A DNA stretch of 64,000 nucleotides from Xanthobacter tagetidis (GTDB taxonomy: Bacteria > Pseudomonadota > Alphaproteobacteria > Rhizobiales > Xanthobacteraceae). Numbering within the stretch: the first letter of the stretch is position 1; each line of letters opens with the position of its first letter. The position numbers and the translations under genes are program-made. This document shows, in pieces, positions 1 through 8,137 of this stretch. The notes under the pieces are model-generated. The model had not been told where the DNA came from, did not search any database, and worked only from the letters and a program-made list of their open reading frames with translations. Location: positions 51,947-115,946 of the forward strand of contig NZ_RCTF01000018.1 of the NCBI RefSeq assembly GCF_003667445.1, read 5' to 3'.

Positions 1-44
1 CATGCATCGTATCGCTGGAGCAGCATTCGAAAAGACATAAGAAA

Positions 45-61
45 CCGAATATGAGGTTCGG
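45..61. promoter_or_regulatory. Small inverted repeat upstream of a LysR gene
   Basis: CCGAA and TTCGG form 5-bp arms around a 7-nt spacer, ending 5 nt before the ATG at 67. LysR proteins commonly bind short imperfect dyads near their own start. The arms are short and no neighbour promoter is visible because the window begins here, so this could be chance. Confidence 0.25.
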
Positions 62-66
62 AAAAC

Positions 67-1008
67 ATGAACCGCTTTACGCTCCGCGCGGTGCGGACCT
101 TCGTGACGGTGGCGGAGTGTGGGACCATCTCCGTTGCCGCGGAGCGGCTCGGCCGCAGCCAGGGCTCGGTGTCGACCACGATCAGCGACTTCGAGGAGCA
201 GGTCGGCCTGCAATTGTTCGTGCGCAAGCCCGCCAAGGGCCTTGCCCTGACGCCCTCCGGCGAGCTGGTGGCGCTGGAGGCGCGCGGCCTCCTGGCCCAT
301 GCCGACGAGTTCGAGACCATCGCTGGGGCGCTCGGCAACGCGGTGGAAGGCGACCTCATGGTGGGCTGCTTCACCAACCTCGCACCGGTGGTGTTCGCCA
401 ACATCATGGGCTCGTTCTCGGCGCGCTATCCGAGCATCCGCATCCATATCGAGATCGGCGACCAGGAGGAGATCCTCCAGGGGCTCAAGAGCGGCCGCAT
501 CGAGACCGCCCTCACCTTCGACCTCGGGCTATCCGACCAGTTCCAGGCGGTGCACATGGCCGAGCTTCCGGCGTTCGTGGTGCTGCCCGAGCAGCACCGG
601 CTGGCCGGCCGGCGCGCCGTTCAGCTCAGCGAACTCGCCGCCGAACCCATGATCCTCATGGACCTGCCGCACACGCGCGAATACTTCCTCTCGCTGTTCT
701 ATGCGCTGGGGCTCGAACCCAACATCCGCTTCCGCTCCTCCTCGTTCGAGGCAGTGCGCACCCTGGTGGGCAACGGCCTCGGCTACTCGATCCTGAACCT
801 CAAGACCGCCTCCTCGATCACCTATGACGGCTCGCGCATCGTCACCGTGCCGCTGGAGGATGGGGTGCGCCCGCTGAAGGTGGTGCTGGTGACGCTGAAG
901 CGGATCGCCAAGCGCCGGCTGACCATGACCTTCCAGGACTTCGTGCGCGGCTTCCTCGCGACGTGGAGCAGGGGCCAGACACGCTCGGAGGCCGATGCCG
1001 CCGACTGA
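67..1008 (+). CDS. LysR-family transcriptional regulator
   Basis: This 313-residue protein is a full-length LysR-type regulator. The N-terminal winged helix-turn-helix covers about residues 5-62 and includes the recognition region AAERLGRSQGSVSTTISD. A type 2 periplasmic-binding-fold effector domain follows, from about residue 90 to 295. It probably controls a gene to the left of the window: its 3' end faces the end of the TRAP operon, so it is not divergent from that operon. The effector cannot be read from sequence. The ATG at 67 is taken because the HTH begins directly after it, as is usual in the family. Confidence 0.9.
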   Translation: MNRFTLRAVRTFVTVAECGTISVAAERLGRSQGSVSTTISDFEEQVGLQLFVRKPAKGLALTPSGELVALEARGLLAHADEFETIAGALGNAVEGDLMVGCFTNLAPVVFANIMGSFSARYPSIRIHIEIGDQEEILQGLKSGRIETALTFDLGLSDQFQAVHMAELPAFVVLPEQHRLAGRRAVQLSELAAEPMILMDLPHTREYFLSLFYALGLEPNIRFRSSSFEAVRTLVGNGLGYSILNLKTASSITYDGSRIVTVPLEDGVRPLKVVLVTLKRIAKRRLTMTFQDFVRGFLATWSRGQTRSEADAAD

Positions 1009-1147
1009 TGCGGAGCAGCCGCCGGAAAAGGCGTCGCCCGCTTGGCGCAGGGCCGCCGCCGGAGAGGCTGGCGAACCGTGCCGAGCACACCGCTGAAAGC
1101 CAGTTCCGCCATCCCACCTCGGGACGAACAGCCTCCCCGGGCCCGTA

Positions 1148-1249
1148 GAACGTCCCGTTGATCGCCCGCCGATCATCGCCCCCGGGCACCCCGCGCGGCT
1201 TGTTCGGCAGCAGCGGCGCGATCAGCCGCCACTCTCCTTCGCTCAGATC
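1148..1249 (-). pseudogene. IS5-family transposase N-terminal remnant
   Basis: Read on the minus strand, the frame gives DLSEGEWRLIAPLLPNKPRG, followed by a DDRRAINGTFY-like stretch. This is the conserved N-terminus of IS5-family (DUF4096-type) transposases. Homology stops abruptly after about 34 residues, where family members normally continue into a WRDLPERYGP-like segment. The frame has no start of its own and runs in from the 3' end of the TRAP permease reading frame. No terminal inverted repeats were recognised. It is a decayed insertion-sequence scrap between two convergent catabolic genes and marks past rearrangement here. Confidence 0.75.
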
Positions 1250-1302
1250 GCAACGAGGCTCCCTGTCCGGGCGCTTGAGATTGGACGCCGCATGCGCCGG
1301 CG

Positions 1303-3171
1303 TCACAGGAAGCCGATGGAGATCCACGGCACGGCGGCGACCAGCGCGAGGCCGAGGATGAGCGCGCCCATGTATCCCCAGAGGGGCCTTATGCCCTTTG
1401 TCGGGTCCACCCTGCCGATGGCACAGGCCGCGTAGTAGCCGACACCGAACGGCGGAATGAACAGCCCGACGCCCATCGAGAGGATGATGACCATCGCGTA
1501 ATGCACCTCGTGGATGCCGAGGGCCTTGGCGATCGGGAACACCAGCGGGGCGAACAGGACCACGGCCGGGATGCCTTCGAGCACGCTGCCGAGCACCACG
1601 AAGGTGATGACCGAGACCCCCATGAACACCGGCGCCCCGCCGGGCAGGTTGCCCATGGCCGTCGCCAGCGCCCGGGAGAATCCGGATTGCGTCAGGCACC
1701 ACGCCACCGCGGTCGCCGCGGCGATGATGAAGAGGATGGCGCCGGAGAGCGCGGCCGTGTCCACCAGCATCCGCAGCAGCCGGCGCAGGTCGAATTCGCG
1801 GTAGATGAAGATGCCGACCAGCACCGAATAGGCGATGCCGATGGTGGACACCTCGGTGGCGGTCGCCACGCCCTCCACCACCGCGGTGCGGATGATGAGC
1901 GGCAGGATGAGGGCCGGCACGGCCAGCAGCAGCGCCTTCGATATCTCGCCGCGGGTGGCCCGGCGCACGCCGGACAGGTCCTCGTTCCGGTAGCGCCACC
2001 ACACGAGCGCGCACAAGGCGAGGCCGCACACGAAGGCGGGCAGCAGCCCGCCGATGAAGAGCGAGGCGATGGACACGCTCGTCACCGACCCGATGGTGAT
2101 GAGAACGAGCGAGGGCGGGATGGTCTCGGTCTGCGCGCCGGTGGCGGCGAGCAGGGCCACGAGGTCGCCCTCCTTCGCGCCGCGCTTCTTCATCTCCGGA
2201 AACAGCGCCGGCGCCACCGCCGCCATGTCGGCGGTCTTCGAGCCGGAGATGCCAGACACGAGATACATCGCCGCGACCAGCACATAGGACAGGCCGCCGC
2301 GCACATGGCCGAGCAGGGCGGCGAGGAAGCCCACCATGGCCCGCGCCATGCCGGTCAGCTCCATCAGCATGCCGAGCAGCACGAACAGCGGCACCGCGAG
2401 CAGCAGAAGATGCGACATGCCCTCGTCGAGCCGGCCGGCGATCACGGTCAGCGGGCGGCCGGTGCCAAGCGCCACATAGCTCAGCGCCGCGAGGCCGAAC
2501 ACGAACGCGATCGGCACGCCGCTCAAGACGCCTGTGGCCACGAACAGCACGAAGAACAATACAAGGTTCCAGTTGCCGAGGGCGAGGATGAGGGGCTTTG
2601 CGGCCATGCCCGCGGCCACGACGGCGACGGCGACCGCGACCGCGACGAGCACGTCGCGCGGCTGCCCGAGCCGGGCGGCCCGCATCAGGCCGAAGAACAG
2701 GATCAGCGCAAGCCCGATGGGCAGCCCCGCCGCGCGCCAGGCCACCGAGACTTCGAGCGCGGGGGTGATGACGATGATCTCGTCCACCGCATATTCGAAG
2801 GCGTAGGGCAGCAGGATCACGGTGAGCGCGAGACAGGTCACCAGGGCGGCCAGCTCAAGCCGCGACCGCACGCGAGGCGGCGCGGCATCCGCCAGCGCGC
2901 CCATGCGCATGTGCTGCCCACGCTGGAAGGCGAGCACCGCCCCCAGCATGGAGAGCCAAAGGAAGAGCATCGAGGCGAGCTCGTCCGACCAGGTCAGCGG
3001 CGCGCCCCACACGTAGCGGGCGAGGACGCCGGCGAGAAGCACCGCCACCTCGACCACGACGAGCCCGCCGGCGGCGAACTCGACGACGCGCACCACGCCG
3101 GCCTCCAGCTTTTCAAGCACCGGAGGGAGCGCGACGGCCGCAGCCGGAGTGGGGTGGGACGGAGCCGCCAT
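1303..3171 (-). CDS. TRAP transporter fused permease (DctQ-DctM)
   Basis: This 622-residue integral membrane protein joins the small (DctQ, about residues 20-165) and large (DctM, about 190-620) TRAP permease subunits in one chain. The DctQ part carries the family-typical WSDELASMLFLWLSMLGA segment. The DctM part has the long run of hydrophobic helices with GISGSKTADMAAVAP and FIPPFGVGYYAACAIG motifs. With the binding protein encoded 10 bp upstream it should form a sodium-driven, high-affinity organic-acid importer in the inner membrane. It is the last gene of a minus-strand operon starting near 7.9 kb. Fused DctQM proteins are known, so the fusion is not unusual in itself. Confidence 0.93.
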   Translation of the reverse strand: MAAPSHPTPAAAVALPPVLEKLEAGVVRVVEFAAGGLVVVEVAVLLAGVLARYVWGAPLTWSDELASMLFLWLSMLGAVLAFQRGQHMRMGALADAAPPRVRSRLELAALVTCLALTVILLPYAFEYAVDEIIVITPALEVSVAWRAAGLPIGLALILFFGLMRAARLGQPRDVLVAVAVAVAVVAAGMAAKPLILALGNWNLVLFFVLFVATGVLSGVPIAFVFGLAALSYVALGTGRPLTVIAGRLDEGMSHLLLLAVPLFVLLGMLMELTGMARAMVGFLAALLGHVRGGLSYVLVAAMYLVSGISGSKTADMAAVAPALFPEMKKRGAKEGDLVALLAATGAQTETIPPSLVLITIGSVTSVSIASLFIGGLLPAFVCGLALCALVWWRYRNEDLSGVRRATRGEISKALLLAVPALILPLIIRTAVVEGVATATEVSTIGIAYSVLVGIFIYREFDLRRLLRMLVDTAALSGAILFIIAAATAVAWCLTQSGFSRALATAMGNLPGGAPVFMGVSVITFVVLGSVLEGIPAVVLFAPLVFPIAKALGIHEVHYAMVIILSMGVGLFIPPFGVGYYAACAIGRVDPTKGIRPLWGYMGALILGLALVAAVPWISIGFL

Positions 3172-3181
3172 CGATCCGGCC

Positions 3182-4195
3182 TCAGCCGAGCTTGCCGGAG
3201 GCGGCTTCGAGCAGCCCCCACGCCTCGTCGCCGAACCGGCCCTTCCACTCGGTATAGAAGGTGGAATCCTGAAGCTTCTTGCGGAACAGCGCGCTGTCCA
3301 CGTCGAAGAACTCCAGTCCCTTGGCGGTCAGCTCGGCCTGCAGTTCGGCATTGAGCTTCTCCACGTCGGCACGCTGCTTCAGCGCGGCCTCGTTGACGGT
3401 CTTCATGATGATGTCGCGGGTCGACGCCGGCATCGCCTCGAAGTTGCGGCGGTTGGCGAGGAACCAGAAGCCGTCCCACATGTGGTTGGTCTTCGAGAGA
3501 TACTTCTGCACCTCGTACATCTTCGCGAAGTAGATGCCGGCGAGCGGGTTTTCGAGGCCGTCCGCGACGTGGGTCTGCAGCGCCGAATAGGTCTCGCCCC
3601 ACGGGATCGAGGTGGGCGAGGCGCCCAGCGACTTGAAGAGCGAGGTCCACAGCGGCGACGGCGGGACGCGGATCTTGAAGCCCTGGAAGTCCTGGGGCGT
3701 GCGGATCGGGCGGGTCTGCGAGGTGGTCTGGCGGAAGCCGTTGTCCCACATCTTGTCGAAGGCGACGAGATTGGCCTTGTTGAAGGCCTTGATGATGTGC
3801 TGGCCGAGCGGTCCGTCCACGGCCTTCCAGACCTGCGGATAGTTCGAGAACGCGAAGCCGACGCCGGTGATGGCGGCGACCGGAACCAGGGTCGATACGA
3901 TGAGGCCGGTCTGGGCGAAGAAGTCCAGCGCGCCGGAGCGCAGCTGGCTCAGCATGTCGGCATCGGTGCCGAGCTGGCTCGCCGGGAAGACCTGGATCTC
4001 CACCTTGCCGTCGGTGAGCTGGGAGATGGTCTTGCTCGCCTCGGTCATCCGCGTGTTCAGCGGATGATCCACCGGCATGATGTTGGCGAACTTGAGCGTG
4101 AACTCCGGCGCCGCCCGCACGATGGCGGGCATGGCGATCGTGGCGCCGGCGAGCGCGGTGCCGGCGAGAAAGCCGCGGCGGCTGATGATCGACAT
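3182..4195 (-). CDS. TRAP transporter solute-binding protein (DctP family)
   Basis: This 337-residue periplasmic binding protein has an N-terminal signal with a twin-arginine-like SRRGFLAGTALAG motif ending near residue 27, then a DctP-type binding fold. The conserved substrate-carboxylate arginine is probably in FKIRVPPSPLW, around residue 180. A good ribosome site (GGGAGGA) precedes the ATG. It delivers an organic acid to the fused permease just downstream. The substrate is unknown. The neighbouring transketolase and hydroxyacid reductase suggest a sugar acid or a hydroxy- or sulfo-carboxylate. Confidence 0.93.
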   Translation of the reverse strand: MSIISRRGFLAGTALAGATIAMPAIVRAAPEFTLKFANIMPVDHPLNTRMTEASKTISQLTDGKVEIQVFPASQLGTDADMLSQLRSGALDFFAQTGLIVSTLVPVAAITGVGFAFSNYPQVWKAVDGPLGQHIIKAFNKANLVAFDKMWDNGFRQTTSQTRPIRTPQDFQGFKIRVPPSPLWTSLFKSLGASPTSIPWGETYSALQTHVADGLENPLAGIYFAKMYEVQKYLSKTNHMWDGFWFLANRRNFEAMPASTRDIIMKTVNEAALKQRADVEKLNAELQAELTAKGLEFFDVDSALFRKKLQDSTFYTEWKGRFGDEAWGLLEAASGKLG

Positions 4196-4234
4196 GGTAG
4201 TCCTCCCGTTTTTATTCCTGACAGTGGGTACGCT

Positions 4235-5098
4235 TTACGTTCCGGCGTGCTGGGCGAAGAAGTCGCGGAGCTGCGCCGCCACGAAGTCCGGGGCCTCCTC
4301 CGCAACCCAGTGGCCGCAATCGGGGATGAGCCCGCCGCTCACGTTCTCCGCCAGGCGGCTCAGGGACTCGAACGTCTCCATGCCGCGGCCGAAGCTGCTG
4401 TCGCCGCCCAGCGCCAGCACCGGCATCTTGAGCTTGCCGTTGCGCGCGACGATCTCGGCATTGTCGATCGCGTCCTGCGGGAAGGCCCGGTAGTAGGCGA
4501 TCAGAGCGCGGAAGCCGCCGAGCCGCGCATAAGTGCGGTGGTATTCGAGTCGGTCCTGGAGCGGAATCACGTCGTGCCGCTTGCCGTAATTCTCGAACAG
4601 CCAGTCGATGACCAGGTGCTCGCGCCCCTCGCACAGCTTCTCGGGCAGGTCGAGGGTGCGGAAGAAGGGATGGTGCCAGCGCCGGCCGCCCTGGGACATC
4701 TCCGCCCCGTCGCCGGGAATGGCGACGTCAAGGATGGCGAGCGCGCGTACCGCCTCCGGGTGCTGGGCCGCAAGCGAGAAGGCGACCGGGCCGCCCCAGT
4801 CGTGGCCGACCAGGAAGAAGCGCTCGATGCCGAGCTTGTGGTGCAGCAGTTCCCAAATGTCGGCGGCCACCGTCTTCTTGTCGTAGCCGGACGCGGGACG
4901 GGAGGTGTCGCCCAATCCCCTCAGGTCCGGGGCGATGATGGAATAGCGGTCCGCCAGCTGGGGAATGATGGTGCGCCATTCGTGCGAGCTCTGCGGCACG
5001 CCGTGCAGCAGCACCACGGGATCTCCGGCGCCGGCCGTAAGATAGTGCAGCGTGACGTCGGAGAGCTCGGCGTAGTGGGAGGTGATCTCGACGGTCAT
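4235..5098 (-). CDS. Alpha/beta-fold hydrolase, epoxide hydrolase/haloalkane dehalogenase-like
   Basis: This 287-residue alpha/beta hydrolase has the oxyanion motif LHGVPQSSHEW near residue 31 and a nucleophile elbow GHDWGGP with Asp100, so the nucleophile is Asp rather than Ser. The likely acid is in GGDSSFG and the catalytic His in CGHWVAEEAP near the C-terminus. An Asp nucleophile in HDWG is typical of epoxide hydrolases and haloalkane or haloacetate dehalogenases, which form an ester intermediate. The ATG at 5098 follows a strong AAGGAG site, and the protein begins right where homology begins. It sits in the TRAP/transketolase operon, where it could open or dehalogenate the imported substrate. 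The precise reaction is not predictable. Confidence 0.88.
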   Translation of the reverse strand: MTVEITSHYAELSDVTLHYLTAGAGDPVVLLHGVPQSSHEWRTIIPQLADRYSIIAPDLRGLGDTSRPASGYDKKTVAADIWELLHHKLGIERFFLVGHDWGGPVAFSLAAQHPEAVRALAILDVAIPGDGAEMSQGGRRWHHPFFRTLDLPEKLCEGREHLVIDWLFENYGKRHDVIPLQDRLEYHRTYARLGGFRALIAYYRAFPQDAIDNAEIVARNGKLKMPVLALGGDSSFGRGMETFESLSRLAENVSGGLIPDCGHWVAEEAPDFVAAQLRDFFAQHAGT

Positions 5099-5133
5099 CG
5101 CCGTCTCCTTGTTGCTTGTCTGCGTTTCCCGGT

Positions 5134-6009
5134 TCAGGCGCCCCGCAGGCGCCGGTAGGCCTCGATGACCTTGCTGTCGTCCTGTTCGCCCATGCCCTGG
5201 CCGGATACGGCCAGGAACAGCTGGTGCGCCGCCGCGGCCAAGGGCAGCGCCGCGCGCGTCTCCGTGCCGGCGGCGAGCACGATGCCGAGGTCCTTCACGA
5301 AGATGTCGACGGTGCTCGTGACGATGGGTTCGTCCTCCAGCATCCGCGGGCCGCGGTCCTTCAGCATCCAGCTCGATGCGGCCGAGCCGGAGACGATCTC
5401 CAGCGCCACGGCGGCATCGACGCCGGCCTTCTCGGCGAGCGACAGCGCCTCCGCGGCCGCCGCCAGATGCACGCCGCACAGAAGCTGGTTGATGGTCTTT
5501 GCCATCGCGCCCTGTCCGGGCGTGGTGCCGGTGTTGTAGAGCTTGCCGCCCATCGCCTCCAGCAACGGCCGCGCGCGGGCGAAGATGTCCTCGCGTCCCG
5601 CCGCCATGATGGAGAGGGAGCCGGCGGCGGCGCCCACCACGCCGCCGGAGACCGGCGCGTCGAGGAAGCCGCGGCCCGTGGCCATCACCTTCGCGGCGAG
5701 CGCCGCCACCTGTCCCGGCAGGCAGGTGGCCATGAGCACCACCACCGCGTCCGGTGCCAGCGCGTCGAGCGCGTCGGCATTGAACAGGACATCCTCCGCC
5801 TGGGCCGCGTTGACGACCATCAGCAGCAGCGTTCCGGCGCCGCGGGCGGCGTCCGCAGGGGTTGGAGCGACCGCGCCGCCGGCGGCGGCGAAGGCGTCGA
5901 GCGCTTCCGGCCGGCGGTCGCAGCCGCAGACCGAAAAGCCGGCCCGGACCAGGTTGGTGGCCATCGGCAGGCCCATGGCCCCGAGGCCGACGAATGCAAC
6001 CTTGCTCAT
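5134..6009 (-). CDS. 3-hydroxyisobutyrate dehydrogenase-family reductase
   Basis: This 291-residue beta-hydroxyacid dehydrogenase has an N-terminal Rossmann motif GLGAMGLPMATNLVRAG, the substrate motif DAPVSGG near residue 120 and the catalytic lysine in GQGAMAKTINQLL. It would interconvert a beta-hydroxyacid and its semialdehyde using NAD(P). Tartronate-semialdehyde, 3-hydroxyisobutyrate and sulfolactaldehyde reductases all belong to this family. The start codon overlaps the stop of the upstream transketolase gene by 4 bp (ATGA), so translation is probably coupled. A second member of the family lies at 20.2 kb in another module. Confidence 0.9.
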   Translation of the reverse strand: MSKVAFVGLGAMGLPMATNLVRAGFSVCGCDRRPEALDAFAAAGGAVAPTPADAARGAGTLLLMVVNAAQAEDVLFNADALDALAPDAVVVLMATCLPGQVAALAAKVMATGRGFLDAPVSGGVVGAAAGSLSIMAAGREDIFARARPLLEAMGGKLYNTGTTPGQGAMAKTINQLLCGVHLAAAAEALSLAEKAGVDAAVALEIVSGSAASSWMLKDRGPRMLEDEPIVTSTVDIFVKDLGIVLAAGTETRAALPLAAAAHQLFLAVSGQGMGEQDDSKVIEAYRRLRGA

Positions 6010-7055
6010 GCCGCGCCTCCCGCGCCGCCGTCCGACCAGGCCTTGATGCTGCCCGCCACCTTCTCGGCGGAGATGCCGTAGCGATCGTGCAGCGTCGGCA
6101 GTGCGCCCGCGTCGAGGAAGGCGTCCGGCAGGCCGATTTGGTGGAAGGCCGCCGGCGCCACGCCGGCGCGCAGCAGCGTGGCCGCCACCGCTTCACCGAG
6201 GCCGCCGATCACCGTGTGGTTCTCGGCCACGATCACCGGCCGGCCGGTCTTGCGCGCGGCGGCGACGATCGCCGCCTCGTCGAGCGGCTTGATGGTGGGC
6301 ACGTGGAGCACCGCCACTTCCACCTTGTCCTTGCGCAGGAGATCGGCTGCCTCCAAAGCGCGCATGGTCATGAGGCCGGAGGAGATGACGAGGGCGTCCG
6401 GGCCGTCGCGCAGCAGCTTCGCCTTGCCGAGCTCGAACGTGTAGCCATACTCATCCAGCACCAGCGGGACCTGGCCGCGCAGCAGGCGCATGTAGGCCGG
6501 CCCGTCGTGCCGGGCCATCGCCGGCACCACCTGCTCGATCTCGTGCGCGTCGCAGGGGTCGATCACCACCATGTTGGGCATCGCCCGGAACAGCGCCAGA
6601 TCCTCGGCCGCCTGGTGCGAGGGGCCATAGCCCGAAGTGAGGCCCGGCAGCGCGCAGACGATCTTCACGTTGCGGTTTTCCTCCGCGATCGTCTGGTGGA
6701 TGAAGTCGTAGGCCCGGCGCGAGGCGAACACGGCATAGGTGGTGGCGAAGGGCATGAACCCTTCGGACGCGAGCCCCGAGGCCGCGCCGAACAGGAGCTG
6801 CTCGGCCATCCCCATCTGGTGGAAGCGCTCGGGAAAGGCCTGCGCGAAGATGTGCAGGTCGGTGTACTTGCCGAGGTCAGCCGTCATGCCCAGCACGCGC
6901 TCGTTCTCGCGGGCGAGGGCGACAAGCGCATGGCCGAAGGGCGCCGGCTTGGTGCGCTGGCCCTCCGCTGCGATGGAGGCGATCATCGCCGAGGTGGTGA
7001 GGCGGGGCTTGCCGGCCGCGGCGGCCGGCGCGTTCTTGCGGATGTGCGTGCTCAT
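6006..7055 (-). CDS. Transketolase-like protein, C-terminal section (pyrimidine-binding and C-domain)
   Basis: This 349-residue protein corresponds to the pyrimidine-binding and C-terminal domains of transketolase. It has VLGMTADLGKYTDL near residue 55, the conserved activating-glutamate region MGMAEQLLFGAASGLA, and a C-terminal domain from about residue 220. It needs the partner encoded immediately upstream to complete the thiamine-diphosphate site. The start at 7055 overlaps the partner's stop by 4 bp, implying stoichiometric translation. Split transketolases occur in several sugar and sulfosugar pathways as well as in central metabolism. The operon context points to a dedicated catabolic C2-transfer enzyme. 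Confidence 0.9.
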   Translation of the reverse strand: MSTHIRKNAPAAAAGKPRLTTSAMIASIAAEGQRTKPAPFGHALVALARENERVLGMTADLGKYTDLHIFAQAFPERFHQMGMAEQLLFGAASGLASEGFMPFATTYAVFASRRAYDFIHQTIAEENRNVKIVCALPGLTSGYGPSHQAAEDLALFRAMPNMVVIDPCDAHEIEQVVPAMARHDGPAYMRLLRGQVPLVLDEYGYTFELGKAKLLRDGPDALVISSGLMTMRALEAADLLRKDKVEVAVLHVPTIKPLDEAAIVAAARKTGRPVIVAENHTVIGGLGEAVAATLLRAGVAPAAFHQIGLPDAFLDAGALPTLHDRYGISAEKVAGSIKAWSDGGAGGAA

Positions 7056-7894
7056 GACGGCTTCCCTTCGTCGAGCGCGGCCAGCGCCAGCTGCCATTCG
7101 TGCGCATCGACGCGGATGAAATGGTTCTTCTCGCGTGCCTCAAGGAACGGCACGCCCTTGCCCATCAGCGTATCGGCGACGATCATGCTCGGCCGGCCGC
7201 TTCCCGCCTGGGCCCTGGCGGCGTCGAACGCCGCCTGCACCGCGGCGATGTCGTTGCCGTCCACGCGCCGGACGAACCAGCCGAACGCCTCCAGCTTCTG
7301 CGGCAGCGGCTCGAAGCCCAGAACGGAGGTGGACGGGCCGTCGGCCTGCTGGTTGTTCACGTCGACCACGGCGATGAGGTTGTCGAGCTTGAAGTGGCCG
7401 GCCGACATGATGGCCTCCCACACCGACCCCTCGTCCAGTTCGCCGTCGGAGAACAGCGTATAGACCCGGCGGTCCGAGCCCTTGCGCTTCAGGCCGAGGC
7501 ACTTGCCGACCGCGATGGAAAGCCCGAGCCCCAGCGAGCCGCCCGACATCTCCATGCCGGGGGTGTAGCTGGCCATGCCGGACATGGGCAGGCGGCTGTC
7601 GTCCGAGCCGTAGGTCTCGATCTCGGCGTCCGGGATGATCCCGGCCTCGATCAGCGCCGCATACAGGGCGATGGCATAGTGGCCGTTGGACAGAAGGAAG
7701 CGGTCGCGGTCTTCCCATTCCGGCTCCTCCGGCCGGTAGGTCATGGCGTGGAAGTAGGCGACCGCCAGCACGTCGGCGATGCCGAGCGCCTGGGCGATGT
7801 AGCCCTGTCCCTGCACCTCGCCCATGCGCAGCGCGTTGCGGCGGATGTTGCGTGCGCGTTCGGGAATAGGAATGTTGTGGCCGAGCTGGCTCAT
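7052..7894 (-). CDS. Transketolase-like protein, N-terminal section (ThDP-diphosphate-binding)
   Basis: This 280-residue ThDP-binding half of a split transketolase has SNGHYAIALYAAL near residue 70 and the diphosphate/Mg site SDGELDEGSVWEA followed by VDVNNQQADG, a GDG...N-type motif with Ser for Gly. I place the start at ATG 7894, where AAGG lies about 9 nt upstream; an in-frame ATG six bases earlier is also possible. It is the first gene of the operon, divergent from a LysR regulator at 8138, so the 243-bp gap probably contains both promoters and the operator. Confidence 0.9.
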   Translation of the reverse strand: MSQLGHNIPIPERARNIRRNALRMGEVQGQGYIAQALGIADVLAVAYFHAMTYRPEEPEWEDRDRFLLSNGHYAIALYAALIEAGIIPDAEIETYGSDDSRLPMSGMASYTPGMEMSGGSLGLGLSIAVGKCLGLKRKGSDRRVYTLFSDGELDEGSVWEAIMSAGHFKLDNLIAVVDVNNQQADGPSTSVLGFEPLPQKLEAFGWFVRRVDGNDIAAVQAAFDAARAQAGSGRPSMIVADTLMGKGVPFLEAREKNHFIRVDAHEWQLALAALDEGKPS

Positions 7895-8072
7895 GGGCAT
7901 GACCTTGACAGAAGGATGCGGACCCGCAGCAGGCGCTGCGTCGCCGCAGGCGCCTGCGCGCAGTTCAGTGTTCCGGGCCGTGGATGCGAAGCATGGTGTC
8001 CTCCCAAGCGTCCCGATGGATCGGGATCGGGCGCGGCACGGTGGCCTGCGCATTTCATTGCCCCAAGGGTGT

Positions 8073-8099
8073 TTCGTTTGCCGGGCCGCTTCAAACGAA
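8073..8099. promoter_or_regulatory. Probable LysR operator between divergent genes
   Basis: TTCGTTTG (8073-8080) and CAAACGAA (8092-8099) are perfect 8-bp inverted arms separated by 11 nt. That geometry fits a LysR-type T-N11-A recognition site. It lies 39 bp before the LysR gene at 8138 and about 180 bp upstream of the divergent transketolase operon. A second small dyad, CTGAA-N5-TTCAG, occurs at 8116-8130. By analogy with the family, the larger dyad should be the recognition site for the regulator encoded at 8138. Confidence 0.55.
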
Positions 8100-8137
8100 T
8101 TAGAACGACCAATAGCTGAAATTAATTCAGGCAAAGA

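Noticed and set aside
1501..3354. 617-codon plus-strand open frame opposite the TRAP permease, rich in His, Glu and Arg
   Set aside because: It is the antisense reading of a hydrophobic membrane-protein gene, which typically yields charged low-complexity frames.
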